Notes under the pieces: model-generated
Databases searched by the model: none
Told to the model about the DNA's origin: nothing
Seen by the model: only the letters and a program-made list of their open reading frames with translations
Assembly: GCA_020025295.1 (NCBI GenBank)
Contig: JAHHSJ010000002.1
Coordinates: 46,190 to 110,189 of the forward strand
From: Oscillospiraceae bacterium
Lineage (GTDB): Bacteria; Bacillota; Clostridia; Oscillospirales; Oscillospiraceae
Direction of reading: 5' to 3'
Length of the DNA: 64,000 nt
Shown: in pieces, positions 16,684 to 27,196 of the stretch
Layout of the letters: each line of letters begins with the position of its first letter
How positions within the stretch are numbered: position 1 is the first letter of the stretch
Program-made: the position numbers and the translations under genes

Positions 16684-17398
16684 TTGCTCTTAGTCTCCTT
16701 TCCATAATACCCAGCAGCCAAGTGAGGATCAGCACCAGTGCCAGATAGAAGGCAGCCAGTGCGAAGTAGGGCACCAGAGCCTGATATGTCTTGCCCTGAA
16801 TAATCATTGCGCCCTTGGTGAGGTCCTTCAGACCGATGACATTGACGATGGAGGTTTCCTTCACCAGTGCAATGAACTCGTTGCCCAGTGCAGGCAGGAT
16901 GTTCTTGAATGCCTGAGGGATGATTACCTTCCGCATGGTGGTGCCGTAGCCCAGACCCAGACTGCGGCCGGCTTCCATCTGACCGGGATCAATGGACATG
17001 ATACCGGAACGGACGATCTCCGACACATAGGCGCCGGAGTTGATGCCGAAGGTGATGATGGCACAGAGGACCATATTCTGGTCGCTCTGGCGCATGGATG
17101 CCAGCACAACAAACCACATAATCAGCAGCTGAACCATCACAGGCGTGCCGCGAATCACCGTAACATAGATCTTCGCCAGTCCGTTGAGCAGCTTCATGAG
17201 AACGCTCTTCTTGCCCCGCTTCAAATCATAGTTGGAGCGGATCACCGCCACCAGAACGCCCAGCACAATACCAATCAGCAGGGCTGCTGCGGTGACGATC
17301 AGGGTGATCTTCAATCCTCGGACAAAGTAGAGGTAGTTATCGTCCAGCACAAAGGTCTGGTACAAGCCTTGTTTTAGATACTCGATCACATCTAACAT
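16670..17398 (-). CDS. polar amino-acid ABC transporter, permease subunit
   Basis: This is the HisM/GlnP-type membrane subunit of the importer. The 242 residues have about five membrane helices. They carry the conserved TVIRGTPVMVQLLI block and the EAA loop EAGRSLGLGYGTTMRKVIIPQA, which contacts the ATPase. The permease is encoded by a single gene, so the complex probably uses a homodimer. It lies between the binding-protein gene and the ATPase gene. Confidence 0.95.
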   Translation of the reverse strand: MLDVIEYLKQGLYQTFVLDDNYLYFVRGLKITLIVTAAALLIGIVLGVLVAVIRSNYDLKRGKKSVLMKLLNGLAKIYVTVIRGTPVMVQLLIMWFVVLASMRQSDQNMVLCAIITFGINSGAYVSEIVRSGIMSIDPGQMEAGRSLGLGYGTTMRKVIIPQAFKNILPALGNEFIALVKETSIVNVIGLKDLTKGAMIIQGKTYQALVPYFALAAFYLALVLILTWLLGIMERRLRASDLR

Positions 17399-17497
17399 TT
17401 TATACGGGTCGACCCCTTTCCTTTTCTTCTGTTACAGGGTAAGGAAACCGATTTTCCTCCGGGCAAATCCCTTTCCTTACCTTATAGCAAGATGCTG

Positions 17498-17529
17498 CAA
17501 AGCGGGGCGGCAGCTTTGCCGTCCCGCTT
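17498..17529 (-). terminator. hairpin between binding-protein and permease genes
   Basis: CAAAGCGGG(A/G)CGGCA at 17498-17512 pairs with TGCCGTCCCGCTTTG ending at 17529. It has no T-run, which fits a 3'-stabilising or partial-termination element that raises binding-protein mRNA over permease mRNA. Confidence 0.6.
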
Positions 17530-17540
17530 TGATTCAATTT

Positions 17541-18365
17541 TTAGTCTGCCTTGATGTACTGATCCAGAATCTTCTGGACGGTGCCATCTTCAATCAGCTC
17601 AGCAAGTGCGTTGTTGACCGCATCCTGCAGTGCTGCGTTGTCCTTGGGCAGAGCGATTGCATAATCCTCGGACACATACTCGGTATCCAGCAGCTTCAGG
17701 CCCTCGTTGGCTTCCACAAATGCCTTAGCAGGCTCAATGTCGATGATGACGCAGTCCACCTTGCCCTGCTGCAGTGCCTGCACAGCGGCAGCACCGGCGG
17801 AGAAGGCAATGACGTGTTCCTCACCGAAACCGCCGTCTTCCGGAGCGCTGGAAGAGTAGATGTAACCGGTGGTGGATTCCTGCGTACCGATGAGGAAGTC
17901 CTCGCCGGCTTCCAGCTTGGCGTTGAGATCGTCCACGCTGGTGATGTCGCTGCCCTCAGCCACGATGACCGCCTGAATGCCGGTGGCGTAGCTGTCGGAG
18001 AAGTCCACATTCTTAGCACGCTCGGGGTCCACGGTCATGCCGGCCAGGCACATATCAATCTTACCGGACTGAACTGCACCGATCAGAGCGCCGAACTCCA
18101 TGTCGACCACCTTCAGCTCCAGACCCAGCTTCTCTGCGATGGCAGCGGACAGGTCCGTGTCGATACCCACGATCTTGTCGCCCTCATAGAACTCATAAGG
18201 GGGGAAGGTTGCGTTGGTACCCATGGTCAGGACACCGGGCTCAGCCAGCTTCAGCGTACCGTCGTCCGCAGAACCGGCACCGGAGGAGGTGGCGGAGTTA
18301 CCGCCGCAGGAAACCAGAGCAAAGCTCATGGTCAGGGCCAAAATCATTGCAAAAATTTTCTTCAT
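17541..18365 (-). CDS. polar amino-acid ABC transporter, substrate-binding lipoprotein
   Basis: This extracytoplasmic lipoprotein captures the substrate for the importer. The start MKKIFAMILALTMSFALVSCGG has AGGAGAG eight bases upstream, giving 274 residues. The signal peptide ends in a lipobox (LVSC). The type-3 solute-binding fold is shown by GTNATFPPYEF, GIDTDLSAAIAEKLG and FSDSYATGIQAV. The arginine/lysine or cystine subgroup is plausible but not decidable by eye. The promoter carries repeats resembling arginine boxes. Confidence 0.93.
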   Translation of the reverse strand: MKKIFAMILALTMSFALVSCGGNSATSSGAGSADDGTLKLAEPGVLTMGTNATFPPYEFYEGDKIVGIDTDLSAAIAEKLGLELKVVDMEFGALIGAVQSGKIDMCLAGMTVDPERAKNVDFSDSYATGIQAVIVAEGSDITSVDDLNAKLEAGEDFLIGTQESTTGYIYSSSAPEDGGFGEEHVIAFSAGAAAVQALQQGKVDCVIIDIEPAKAFVEANEGLKLLDTEYVSEDYAIALPKDNAALQDAVNNALAELIEDGTVQKILDQYIKAD

Positions 18366-18429
18366 AATCAATTCTCTCCTAACAAAAGCTGTTTTGTTTG
18401 ATTCATGAATCCTGTTTCGCTTTTGATGC

Positions 18430-18458
18430 ATTATAGAGTATATTCATGCATAGTTCAA
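18430..18458 (-). promoter_or_regulatory. promoter of the amino-acid transporter operon
   Basis: TTGAAC (minus strand, 18453-18458) and TATAAT (18430-18435) are 17 bases apart. A 12-base repeat copy (18440-18451) lies exactly inside the spacer, so its occupation would block polymerase. Confidence 0.8.
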
Positions 18459-18492
18459 GTGTAATTTTGCATTTTTATGCATATTCATGCAT
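18440..18492 (-). promoter_or_regulatory. two-copy operator candidate, arginine-box-like
   Basis: ATATTCATGCAT occurs exactly at 18440-18451 and again at 18481-18492, 41 bases (about four helical turns) apart. On the minus strand the upstream part reads CATGAATATGCATAAAAATGCAA, here spanning about 18466-18488, which resembles the AhrC/ArgR box style. The regulator identity is inference. Confidence 0.5.
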
Positions 18493-18680
18493 TTTGGTTT
18501 ATTCCGCTCCTTATTCCGGTTTCCAATCCATTTTATTTGTCTATTTCTCACAAGAACACGCCTATTTCCATTATTTTTCCATATTTAGTAAATTGCAAAT
18601 CGGGCTTTTGTATAGAATATATATTCATTTTATACAAACCAAGATAAATCGGGGCACATTAACCAAAGCCCCTTGCAAAA
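18493..18680. other. AT-rich spacer, no gene seen
   Basis: This is the remainder of a 400-base gap between the transporter operon and prfC. It is AT-rich and has no convincing ORF or RNA structure. Confidence 0.5.
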
Positions 18681-18684
18681 ACGC

Positions 18685-18754
18685 AAAAAACGCAGCCCGA
18701 AGCGAATGCTTCGGGCTGCGTAATCCTTGCGTCGGGAGCAAACGGGCTCCCGAC
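18685..18754 (-). terminator. tandem hairpins after prfC
   Basis: First after prfC comes GTCGGGAGC (18731-18739) paired with GCTCCCGAC (18746-18754). It is followed by CGCAGCCCGAAGC (18691-18703) paired with GCTTCGGGCTGCG (18708-18720) and a T6 run. The second hairpin is a classic intrinsic terminator. Confidence 0.9.
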
Positions 18755-18765
18755 AACATTTTGTT

Positions 18766-20364
<1,599 letters not shown>

Positions 20365-20405
20365 GGAGTTCCTCCTATCTCAAATACAATCACAAATGGG
20401 CCGCA

Positions 20406-20747
20406 TCAGACAAAAACCGCCTGAATCAAAACCATGTAAAGCAAGGTGGCCCCGAAAATACTCAGCATATTGTTGCGCTTCCAAAGGTGGAGCAGGACAC
20501 AGACCGCCACACTCAAAAGCTCCGGGATCCCCCGGCTTCCGGAAAGCGGCTGGATGTTCCGCAGGCAGTACACCACCAGCAGAGCAATCACCGCAGGCGG
20601 CAGCACGCTGCCCAAATAGGTGATCCACCGGGGTGGTTCCCCGTTTTCTCCCCTGCCGAACACCAGAAAGGGCAGGGCTCGGGTGGCAAAGGTGACCAGT
20701 GCCGCTACGGCAATCACCATCAGCGCATGAAGTGCCTGTTCGCTCAC
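20406..20747 (-). CDS. azlD: branched-chain amino-acid export small subunit AzlD
   Basis: AzlD is the small partner of the AzlC exporter. I take a GTG start overlapping the azlC stop (GTGA), giving 113 residues with four hydrophobic segments. The opening ALMVIAVAALVTFATRALPFLVFG is typical of the family. No better start exists upstream because that sequence lies within azlC. Confidence 0.88.
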   Translation of the reverse strand: MSEQALHALMVIAVAALVTFATRALPFLVFGRGENGEPPRWITYLGSVLPPAVIALLVVYCLRNIQPLSGSRGIPELLSVAVCVLLHLWKRNNMLSIFGATLLYMVLIQAVFV

Positions 20748-21445
20748 GGGGGTGTCCCCTCCTCTCTCCGCTCCAGCCGATTCCGCATCAGCAGCAGCAC
20801 TGCCGCCACGGAAATCAGCGCCGGGATGAGAAACAGCTCCGGCCCAAACACCAGCAGGCTCACCACGCCGCAGCACAGTCCGCACAGGGCCGACGCATGC
20901 TGCTTGCTGCTCTTCCACTGCTCCACCGCCAGCACCACAAAGAGGGCGGTCATGGCAAAGTCCACACCGGCGGTATTGAAGTGGATGAGACGGCCCGCCG
21001 TGGCGCCCAGCAGGCCGCCCACGATCCAGTAGCTGTGGTTCAGCAAGGTGGTAGCCAGATAGTAGTCCTCCGGCCTGACGCCGGGAGGGGGATTGCCGGT
21101 GGACAGCAGGGCGTAGGTTTCATCGGTGAGTCCGAACATCAGGTACCACCGCCGCAGTCCCTGCTTGGGGTAGCGGGAAATCATGCTCAAGCCGTAAAAG
21201 AAATGGCGGAAATTCAGCAGCAGGGTCAGCAGAGCCACCTCGATGGCGGCAGCCCCCTGTTCCATCAGGGCGACGCACAGAAACTGACCGGAGCCGGCAT
21301 AAATCAGCCCGCTCATCAGCACCGCCCACTGAGGACCAAAGCCCAGCGCACTCAGCATCAGACCGAAGGCAATGCCCATGACCAGATAACCGGCCATGAC
21401 CGGAATGGTGCGTGGAAACGCAGCACGAAGTGCGTGGGGTGACAT
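20744..21445 (-). CDS. azlC: branched-chain amino-acid exporter AzlC
   Basis: AzlC with AzlD exports branched-chain amino acids and analogues. The 233 residues include AFPRTIPVMAGYLVMGIAFG, YAGSGQFLCVALM and LLLNFRHFFYGLSM, all family hallmarks, within about seven membrane helices. It overlaps azlD by four bases. No Lrp/AzlB regulator is adjacent. Confidence 0.94.
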   Translation of the reverse strand: MSPHALRAAFPRTIPVMAGYLVMGIAFGLMLSALGFGPQWAVLMSGLIYAGSGQFLCVALMEQGAAAIEVALLTLLLNFRHFFYGLSMISRYPKQGLRRWYLMFGLTDETYALLSTGNPPPGVRPEDYYLATTLLNHSYWIVGGLLGATAGRLIHFNTAGVDFAMTALFVVLAVEQWKSSKQHASALCGLCCGVVSLLVFGPELFLIPALISVAAVLLLMRNRLERREEGTPP

Positions 21446-21540
21446 CCTTTTCCCTCCCTTTTACGGAAATATGCACAGTTATCGTAATTATAATTCCATT
21501 TTTCCCAAATTGCAACAATTCCGTTCCAGTTTACCCCATG

Positions 21541-21569
21541 AAAAAAGCGTCCGACCTCAAGTCGGACGC
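21541..21569 (-). terminator. terminator of spoIIID
   Basis: GCGTCCGAC (21547-21555) pairs with GTCGGACGC (21561-21569) around five bases, followed by T6 on the minus strand. Confidence 0.92.
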
Positions 21570-21600
21570 CTGTCCCTCCGGTTGCGCCGAACATCTCGGC

Positions 21601-21867
21601 TCAGCTGGGCTTATCCTGATGCTCCCTCAGGTGCTTTTCCCGGGTAGCCATGCCGCCCCGGATGTGCCGTTCCTCCTTGTTGAGGTCCAGAATCTGCCGC
21701 ACCTGAACATAAAGCTGAGGCTGGATTTTTTCCAGCCGCTCGGACAAATCCTTATGCACCGTGCTTTTCGACACGCCGAATTTCTTTGCCACACCACGCA
21801 CCGTGGTGCGCTGCTCGATGAGATACTGTGCCAGCATGACCGCCCGCTCTTCAATGCTTTCTCTCAC
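21601..21867 (-). CDS. spoIIID: stage III sporulation protein D
   Basis: SpoIIID is a small DNA-binding switch protein of the mother cell, acting on sigma-E and sigma-K genes. The 88 residues show ERAVMLAQYLIEQRTTVRGVA and the helix-turn-helix KKFGVSKSTVHKDLSERL, which define the family. It is a monocistronic gene with its own terminator. Its presence implies the organism forms endospores. Confidence 0.96.
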   Translation of the reverse strand: MRESIEERAVMLAQYLIEQRTTVRGVAKKFGVSKSTVHKDLSERLEKIQPQLYVQVRQILDLNKEERHIRGGMATREKHLREHQDKPS

Positions 21868-21991
21868 ACTTCCCCACTCCCCCGACTTCTGTTGCTCCAG
21901 TCTATGAGGGGGAAACCGATTTTAGAAGGCGAAGAAGCCGGTCCTTCCGGGTTCCTCGGAGCGGCGCTTTCCCGACTCCGTCGGAGAACGC

Positions 21992-22028
21992 AAAAAAGCG
22001 GCTGACTCGTGTGAGTCAGCCGTTTTTT
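21992..22028. terminator. bidirectional terminator after the MATE gene
   Basis: CGGCTGACTC (21999-22008) pairs with GAGTCAGCCG (22013-22022), with T6 runs on both sides. It ends the minus-strand MATE gene. Confidence 0.92.
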
Positions 22029-22032
22029 GTGT

Positions 22033-23439
22033 TTATGCGTCCGCTTCGACGCCGCCGTGACCGGAAGCTTCCAGTCGGCGCATCCCACGGAACTCATGGG
22101 CCGCCATCAGCAGCGCCACAAGGCAGCTGGCGCCGTCCGCCACCAGGCTGGCCCACAGCAGGCCGTCAAAGCCCCAGATCAGGGGCAAAATCACCATCAG
22201 CGGCACCAAAAACAGCACCTGACGGGTCAAGGACAGGAAAATGCCCTTGATGGGCTTGCCCACCGAAGTAAAGTAGGAGGAAATAATGGGCTGGGTGAAA
22301 ATAGTAAACACCAGCAGCAGGAAAATGCGGAAGAACTTCTCGCCGCACTCGAAGTACGCCTCGGAGCCGTCGCCGAACAGACCCAGCAGCTGTCTGGGGA
22401 AGAGCTGGAACAGGGCGAAGGTGACCACACTTATCACCGCACCGGCGGTAAAGGCAATCCGGAAGGCTTTGCGGACACGATCATACTTCTGTGCGCCGTA
22501 GTTATAGCTGACAATGGGCTGGGAAGCCTGTCCGATGCCGATGATGATGCCGAAGAACAGCTGGTTCACCTTCATCACGATGCCCACCGCCGCCAGAGGG
22601 ATGGACGGGCCGTACACGGACAGAGCGCCGTAGTGGCGCAGGGAGTTATTCATCACCACCTGCACCAGCAGGAAGGTCAGCTGATTGAAGCAGATGGCAG
22701 CGCCCAGAGAAGTGACCTTGCCCAGCTTGGCAAAGTCCGGGCGCAGGTGCTCTTTCTTCAGCGGCACGGTGCGGAACCGGCAGCTGAAATACCAAATGAC
22801 CTGTCCGGCGGAAAACAGCTGGCCCAGAATGGTCGCCAAAGCCGCACCCTTCATGCCCATACCGAACACAGCCACAAACAGGCCGTCCAGCACCACATTG
22901 ATGGCGGCGCCGGAGATGGAGCAAAGCATGGTCATTTGCGGGCTGCCGTCGGCACGCATCAGGTGTCCGCCGCCGGTGGTGAGGATCAGGGCCGGAAAAC
23001 CCAGCGCCGTAATGGACACATACTCTCTTGCATAGGGCATCACATCCGCCGGTGCGCCGAACAGCCGCAGCATCGGGTCCATAAACATCAGCGTCACCAG
23101 ACCCAGCAGCACACCGGAGGTCAGCAGAGCGGTGAGAGACACGCCCACATAGTGGGGAGCCAGCTCCCGGTCGCCCCGGCCCATCGCCAGATTGAAGGCG
23201 GACGCACCGCCGATGCCGAACATCAGCGCCAGCGCCAGACAGCAGGTGGTCAGGGGAAAGGCCACATTTGTGGCACTGTTGCCCAGAATACCCACATAGT
23301 GACCGATAAAAAACTGATCGACAATGTTATAAATGGAGCCCACCAGCATGGCGATGATGCTGGGCACCGCAAAATGGAACATCAGCTTACCCACCGAGGC
23401 TTCGCCCAGCAGCAAGGCTGCTTTTCGTTTCTCTTCCAC
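22033..23439 (-). CDS. MATE family efflux transporter
   Basis: MATE carriers expel cationic drugs and metabolites in exchange for sodium or protons. The 468-residue protein has twelve predicted helices. It opens with LGEASVGKLMFHFAVPSIIAML and contains VGSIYNIVDQFFIGHYVG plus NYGAQKYDRVRKAF, typical of the Firmicute NorM/DinF-like branch. The start is a GTG with AAAGAG upstream; it is slightly uncertain. A palindrome overlaps the probable promoter. Confidence 0.93.
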   Translation of the reverse strand: MEEKRKAALLLGEASVGKLMFHFAVPSIIAMLVGSIYNIVDQFFIGHYVGILGNSATNVAFPLTTCCLALALMFGIGGASAFNLAMGRGDRELAPHYVGVSLTALLTSGVLLGLVTLMFMDPMLRLFGAPADVMPYAREYVSITALGFPALILTTGGGHLMRADGSPQMTMLCSISGAAINVVLDGLFVAVFGMGMKGAALATILGQLFSAGQVIWYFSCRFRTVPLKKEHLRPDFAKLGKVTSLGAAICFNQLTFLLVQVVMNNSLRHYGALSVYGPSIPLAAVGIVMKVNQLFFGIIIGIGQASQPIVSYNYGAQKYDRVRKAFRIAFTAGAVISVVTFALFQLFPRQLLGLFGDGSEAYFECGEKFFRIFLLLVFTIFTQPIISSYFTSVGKPIKGIFLSLTRQVLFLVPLMVILPLIWGFDGLLWASLVADGASCLVALLMAAHEFRGMRRLEASGHGGVEADA

Positions 23440-23460
23440 GAGATCAACTCTTTTCTGATT

Positions 23461-23484
23461 AAACTAAATAGGACAATATAGTTT
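23461..23484 (-). promoter_or_regulatory. operator-like palindrome ahead of the MATE gene
   Basis: AAACTA and TAGTTT arms flank a 12-base centre, and a TATATT -10-like element lies inside. The site is 22 bases before the GTG, placed where a MarR- or TetR-type repressor would bind. No regulator gene is adjacent. Confidence 0.45.
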
Positions 23485-23603
23485 ACCACTTTTTGAACGA
23501 AAAAGCAGCAGCGCCCGACGAAATTTCCGTTTCTGTCCCCAAAATTTCCTCTTGCCTGCCGTTTTCCCTCTCTATTTTTCCCAGAAGTGCCTTTTGGTCA
23601 GGC

Positions 23604-23638
23604 AAAACCGGAGGGCGCCGGTCTTTGGCGCCCTCCGG
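23604..23638 (-). terminator. terminator after the Cys-rich gene
   Basis: CCGGAGGGCGCC (23608-23619) pairs with GGCGCCCTCCGG (23627-23638), followed by TTTTG on the minus strand. Confidence 0.85.
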
Positions 23639-23666
23639 TACATCTGTTTTCGTTTCGTTTTGAGTC

Positions 23667-24041
23667 TTATCTCCGGCCCTCCCGTATGAAGGAGATCAAC
23701 TCTTCCACATCGTCAAAGTCGTCATAGTCCCCCATGACCCCCTGCCGATGGTACACAACGCCGTTTTTCTCGTTGCGCTCCAGACAATCCAGCAGCATCT
23801 GCTCCCCGTATCGCCGGGCAAACAGGCCAAAGCCATAGGGCTTGATCTTGGCCAGCAGCCCCTTTCTGCATTCCTCCGGGCAGCAGTAGCAGTGGTCATA
23901 CTGCTTTTCCATGGAACAATTCCTGTTTTCGCACCCGCCTGCGCCGGGGCACTCCCCCGACTGGCAGCCGTGACAGACCTCATTTTCCGAGCACAGACAG
24001 CAGGCCAGCCCGCACCGGGCAATTCCTAATTCCCGTTTCAT
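23667..24041 (-). CDS. cysteine-rich DUF3795-like protein
   Basis: Function unknown. From the ATG with GAGGTG six bases upstream, the 124 residues begin MKRELGIARCGLACCLC. Clustered cysteines follow in CHGCQSGECPGAGGC and CYCCPEEC, suggesting a metal or Fe-S site. The C-terminal part is acidic and cysteine-free. The N-terminal 'RCGL.C..C' pattern is what I know from DUF3795 proteins of anaerobes. It lies downstream of mnmG but is separated from the MATE gene by a terminator. Confidence 0.75.
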   Translation of the reverse strand: MKRELGIARCGLACCLCSENEVCHGCQSGECPGAGGCENRNCSMEKQYDHCYCCPEECRKGLLAKIKPYGFGLFARRYGEQMLLDCLERNEKNGVVYHRQGVMGDYDDFDDVEELISFIREGRR

Positions 24042-24139
24042 GTCACACACCTCGTTTGAACGGAAAGCGGTGTCCTCCTCAAAAAGCCGCCGACAAAGAT
24101 TCCTCGGCAGACTCCGATGGGGTGGGGCCGTTTTGAGTT

Positions 24140-26005
24140 TTAATAAGACAGATGAATCATCAATGCGGCAATGTCCGCCGGGGACACGCCGGAAATGCGG
24201 CTGGCCTGACCCAGATTGAGGGGGCGGATGGCCGCCAGCTTTTCTCTGGCCTCCAGACGCAGTCCCTCCAGCGAGGCATAGTCGATGTCCTCCGGCAGCA
24301 CCCGTCCTTCCAGACGGCGGAACTCCTCCACCTGACGCACCTGCCGGGCGATATAGCCCTCATACTTCATGGAGATTTCCACCTGCTCCCAAACCTCCTT
24401 GGGCAATTCGGGACGCTGGGGATCAAAGGGAGCCAGATCCAGATACCCCACTCTGGGACGGCGGAGCAGGTCCGCCAGCTTGGAGCTGCCGCCCTTGGGG
24501 ACGGTTTCTCCCTTGCGTTCCAGCATGGCAATCAGCGCCTCCGTGGCAGGCGTTCCGGTATGCTCCAGACGCTCCGCTTCCTGCGCCACAGCGGCATACT
24601 TCTCCTCCACCCGGCGGAGGGTCTCGTCGCTCACCAGTCCGATGCGATGGCCCTCGGCGGCAAGCCGCTGGTCGGCGTTGTCCTGACGGTGAAGCAGCCG
24701 GTACTCCGTGCGGGAAGTCATCATACGGTAAGGCTCCTGCGTGCCCTTGGTGACCAAATCATCGATCAGCACACCGATATAGCCCTGATCGCGCCGCAGA
24801 ATGAGAGGTTCTTCCCCTTTCAAGCGGAGCGCCGCATTGACGCCGGCCACAAAGCCCTGCACGGCGGCCTCCTCATAGCCGGAAGAGCCGTTGAACTGGC
24901 CTGCGCCGTACAGTCCACGCACCGACTTACATTCCAGTGTGGGCTTCAAATGGGTGGGGTCCACGCAGTCATACTCGATGGCATAGCCGGGGCGGGTCAT
25001 CTCGGCCTGCTCCAAACCACGGCAGGAGTGGAGCATCTCCACCTGCACATCCTCCGGCAGCGAGGTGGAAAGCCCCTGAATGTACAGTTCTTCGGTGTTC
25101 ATTCCCATCGGCTCGATGAACAGCTGATGCCGCCCCTTGTCCGGGAAGCGGACGATTTTCGTTTCAATCGAGGGGCAGTAACGGGGTCCGGTGGACTCAA
25201 TAGTGCCGTCATAGAGGGGGCTGCGGTCCAGATTGTCCCGAATGATCTGATGGGTGCGCTCATTGGTATAGGTCAGGTAGCACACCGCCTGATTGTTGGG
25301 CATCTCCGTGGTGGAGAAGGAGAAGGGCAGAATCTCCTCATCTCCCGGCTGCACCTCCATGCAAGAGAAATCCACGCTGCGGCGGTTGATTCTGGGGGGT
25401 GTGCCGGTCTTGAACCGACGGATGGGCAGACCCAGCTCCACCAGATTGGCGGTGAGAGCGTTGGCGGCCTGCAAGCCATCCGGACCGGAGTCCCGGATAT
25501 AGTCGCCCACGATGGTGCGGCCGCCCAAATAGGTGCCGCTGGCAATGACGCAGGCCTTCACCCGGTAAACAGCGCCCACTCCGGTGACCACACCGGCAAC
25601 GGCCCCGTTCTCCGTCAGCACCTCCACCACTTCCGCCTGCTTCAGCGTCAGGTTGGACTCCAGCTCCAGGGTGTGCTTCATCACTTCCTGATATTTTCTG
25701 CGGTCGGCCTGCGCCCGGAGGGAATGGACGGCAGGGCCCTTGCCTCGGTTCAGCAGACGGTACTGGATGCAGGCTTTGTCTGCCGCCCTTGCCATTTCAC
25801 CGCCCAGAGCGTCCAGCTCCCGCACCAGATGCCCCTTGCCCGTACCGCCGATGGCCGGATTGCAGGGCATATTGCCCACCGCATCCAGATTCACCGTAAA
25901 GCAGAGGGTGCGAAGGCCCATCCGTGCCCCGGCCAGTGCCGCCTCGATGCCGGCATGACCTGCTCCGATGACGGCAATATCATAGCTTCCCGCTTCATAT
26001 CTCAT
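24140..26005 (-). CDS. mnmG: tRNA uridine-5-carboxymethylaminomethyl modification enzyme MnmG
   Basis: MnmG, with MnmE, uses FAD, NADH and methylene-THF to modify the wobble uridine of several tRNAs. From MRYEAGSYDIAVIGAGHAG (AGAGGAAG upstream) it has 621 residues, the normal length. It shows the Rossmann motif GAGHAGIEAA, CNPAIGGTGKGHLVRE, and the family's C-terminal domain ending near RISGVSPADIAALMIHL. Its partner mnmE is not in the window, although the two are often neighbours. Confidence 0.97.
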   Translation of the reverse strand: MRYEAGSYDIAVIGAGHAGIEAALAGARMGLRTLCFTVNLDAVGNMPCNPAIGGTGKGHLVRELDALGGEMARAADKACIQYRLLNRGKGPAVHSLRAQADRRKYQEVMKHTLELESNLTLKQAEVVEVLTENGAVAGVVTGVGAVYRVKACVIASGTYLGGRTIVGDYIRDSGPDGLQAANALTANLVELGLPIRRFKTGTPPRINRRSVDFSCMEVQPGDEEILPFSFSTTEMPNNQAVCYLTYTNERTHQIIRDNLDRSPLYDGTIESTGPRYCPSIETKIVRFPDKGRHQLFIEPMGMNTEELYIQGLSTSLPEDVQVEMLHSCRGLEQAEMTRPGYAIEYDCVDPTHLKPTLECKSVRGLYGAGQFNGSSGYEEAAVQGFVAGVNAALRLKGEEPLILRRDQGYIGVLIDDLVTKGTQEPYRMMTSRTEYRLLHRQDNADQRLAAEGHRIGLVSDETLRRVEEKYAAVAQEAERLEHTGTPATEALIAMLERKGETVPKGGSSKLADLLRRPRVGYLDLAPFDPQRPELPKEVWEQVEISMKYEGYIARQVRQVEEFRRLEGRVLPEDIDYASLEGLRLEAREKLAAIRPLNLGQASRISGVSPADIAALMIHLSY

Positions 26006-26107
26006 AAAAAAGCTTCCTCTTTTGCACAGTTTTGTTTCTAAGTGTAACACGATTTCCCCGGTATCACAAGAGCCGCCAAGGCGGCTTTGGGAGAAAATCC
26101 CGCACGC

Positions 26108-26140
26108 AAAAGGCGGAGTGCATCGGCGATGCACTCCGCC
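26108..26140 (-). terminator. terminator of the M42 peptidase gene
   Basis: GGCGGAGTGCAT (26112-26123) pairs perfectly with ATGCACTCCGCC (26129-26140), followed by TTTTG on the minus strand. It separates the peptidase gene from mnmG. Confidence 0.88.
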
Positions 26141-26158
26141 TTGGGGTTCTGTTTGGGG

Positions 26159-27196
26159 TTACACCTTCAGGTATCCGGTCAGCACCAGCAGGGTGTTGTA
26201 CACGCCGTCGATGTGGCTGCGCTCATAGCCGTGGCTGGCATACACACCGGCGCCGATCAGGCCGTGACGCAAATCTGCGCCGCCGCTGAGGGTAGCCTCC
26301 ACATCGGAGCCGTAATGGGGGTACACATCCACTGCATAGTCCGCTCCGGTGGCTTTGGCTGCTTCGATCAGCTTGCCCACTACCTCGTAGCTGTAAGGAC
26401 CGCCGGAGTCCTTGGCGCAGATGCTGACCTGCCGCTCGGTACACTGGAGCCCATTGCCGACGCAGCCCATGTCCACGCTGATGGCCTCGGTGACGCCGGC
26501 AGGGACGGAAGCCGCTCCGCCGTGGCCCACCTCTTCATAGACGGTGATGTGCAGCCATACCCGGCGCTCCGGCACGATGTGGTTGTCACTGAGGTACTTG
26601 GCAAAGCCCATGAGGATGCCCACGGACAGCTTGTCATCCAGAAAACGGCTCTTCAAATAGCCGGACTCGGTGCGTCTGGTGCGGGTTTCAAAGCAGACGA
26701 TGTCGCCCACCTCAACGCCCAGCGCTCTCGTCTCCTCGGCAGAGGTGACATTCTCGTCCAGCACGATTTCCACCGTGTCAAAGGTGCGCTTGGTGGTGGA
26801 ATAGTCTCCGTTCACATGGATGGAGGCGTCGCACAGCTGGCAGGTGCCCTCGAGCACCTTGCCGTTCCGGGTGCGCACACGCACATTCTCCGCCTCGGCA
26901 TTGTTGGCATTCATGCCGCCCAGCGGGGTGATGCGCAGCCGTCCGTTGCCCTTCACCTCCGCCACCATAGCGCCCAAGGTGTCGCAATGTGCCGCCAGCA
27001 GCAGTCCGTCGTCGGCATTTTTACCGCCCAGATCCACCAGAACACCGCCCTTGGTGGTGAGCTCTGCGTGAAAGCCCATGCCAGCAAAGGTGTCACGCAC
27101 CCAATTCGCCGCCGTGGCAGTATAACCGGTGGGCGAGTCAATCGCCATCAGCTCCACAACCCGATCCCAGGAAAAATCCGCATACATTCGTTCCAT
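26159..27196 (-). CDS. M42-family metallopeptidase
   Basis: M42 enzymes are cytoplasmic di-metal aminopeptidases forming tetrahedral particles that trim peptides. The 345 residues carry AAHCDTLGAMV (first metal ligand), SRFLDDKLSVG (bridging aspartate), YEEVGHGG (catalytic glutamate pair) and the terminal histidine in YASHGYERS. RBS GGGAGG is 11 bases upstream of the chosen ATG; an ATG three codons in is possible. Single-gene unit. Confidence 0.92.
   Translation of the reverse strand: MERMYADFSWDRVVELMAIDSPTGYTATAANWVRDTFAGMGFHAELTTKGGVLVDLGGKNADDGLLLAAHCDTLGAMVAEVKGNGRLRITPLGGMNANNAEAENVRVRTRNGKVLEGTCQLCDASIHVNGDYSTTKRTFDTVEIVLDENVTSAEETRALGVEVGDIVCFETRTRRTESGYLKSRFLDDKLSVGILMGFAKYLSDNHIVPERRVWLHITVYEEVGHGGAASVPAGVTEAISVDMGCVGNGLQCTERQVSICAKDSGGPYSYEVVGKLIEAAKATGADYAVDVYPHYGSDVEATLSGGADLRHGLIGAGVYASHGYERSHIDGVYNTLLVLTGYLKV

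Noticed and set aside
18731..18754. Independent small RNA between prfC and the transporter operon
   Set aside because: The two hairpins directly follow the prfC stop and end in a T-run, which is explained by termination of prfC. No separate promoter was seen.
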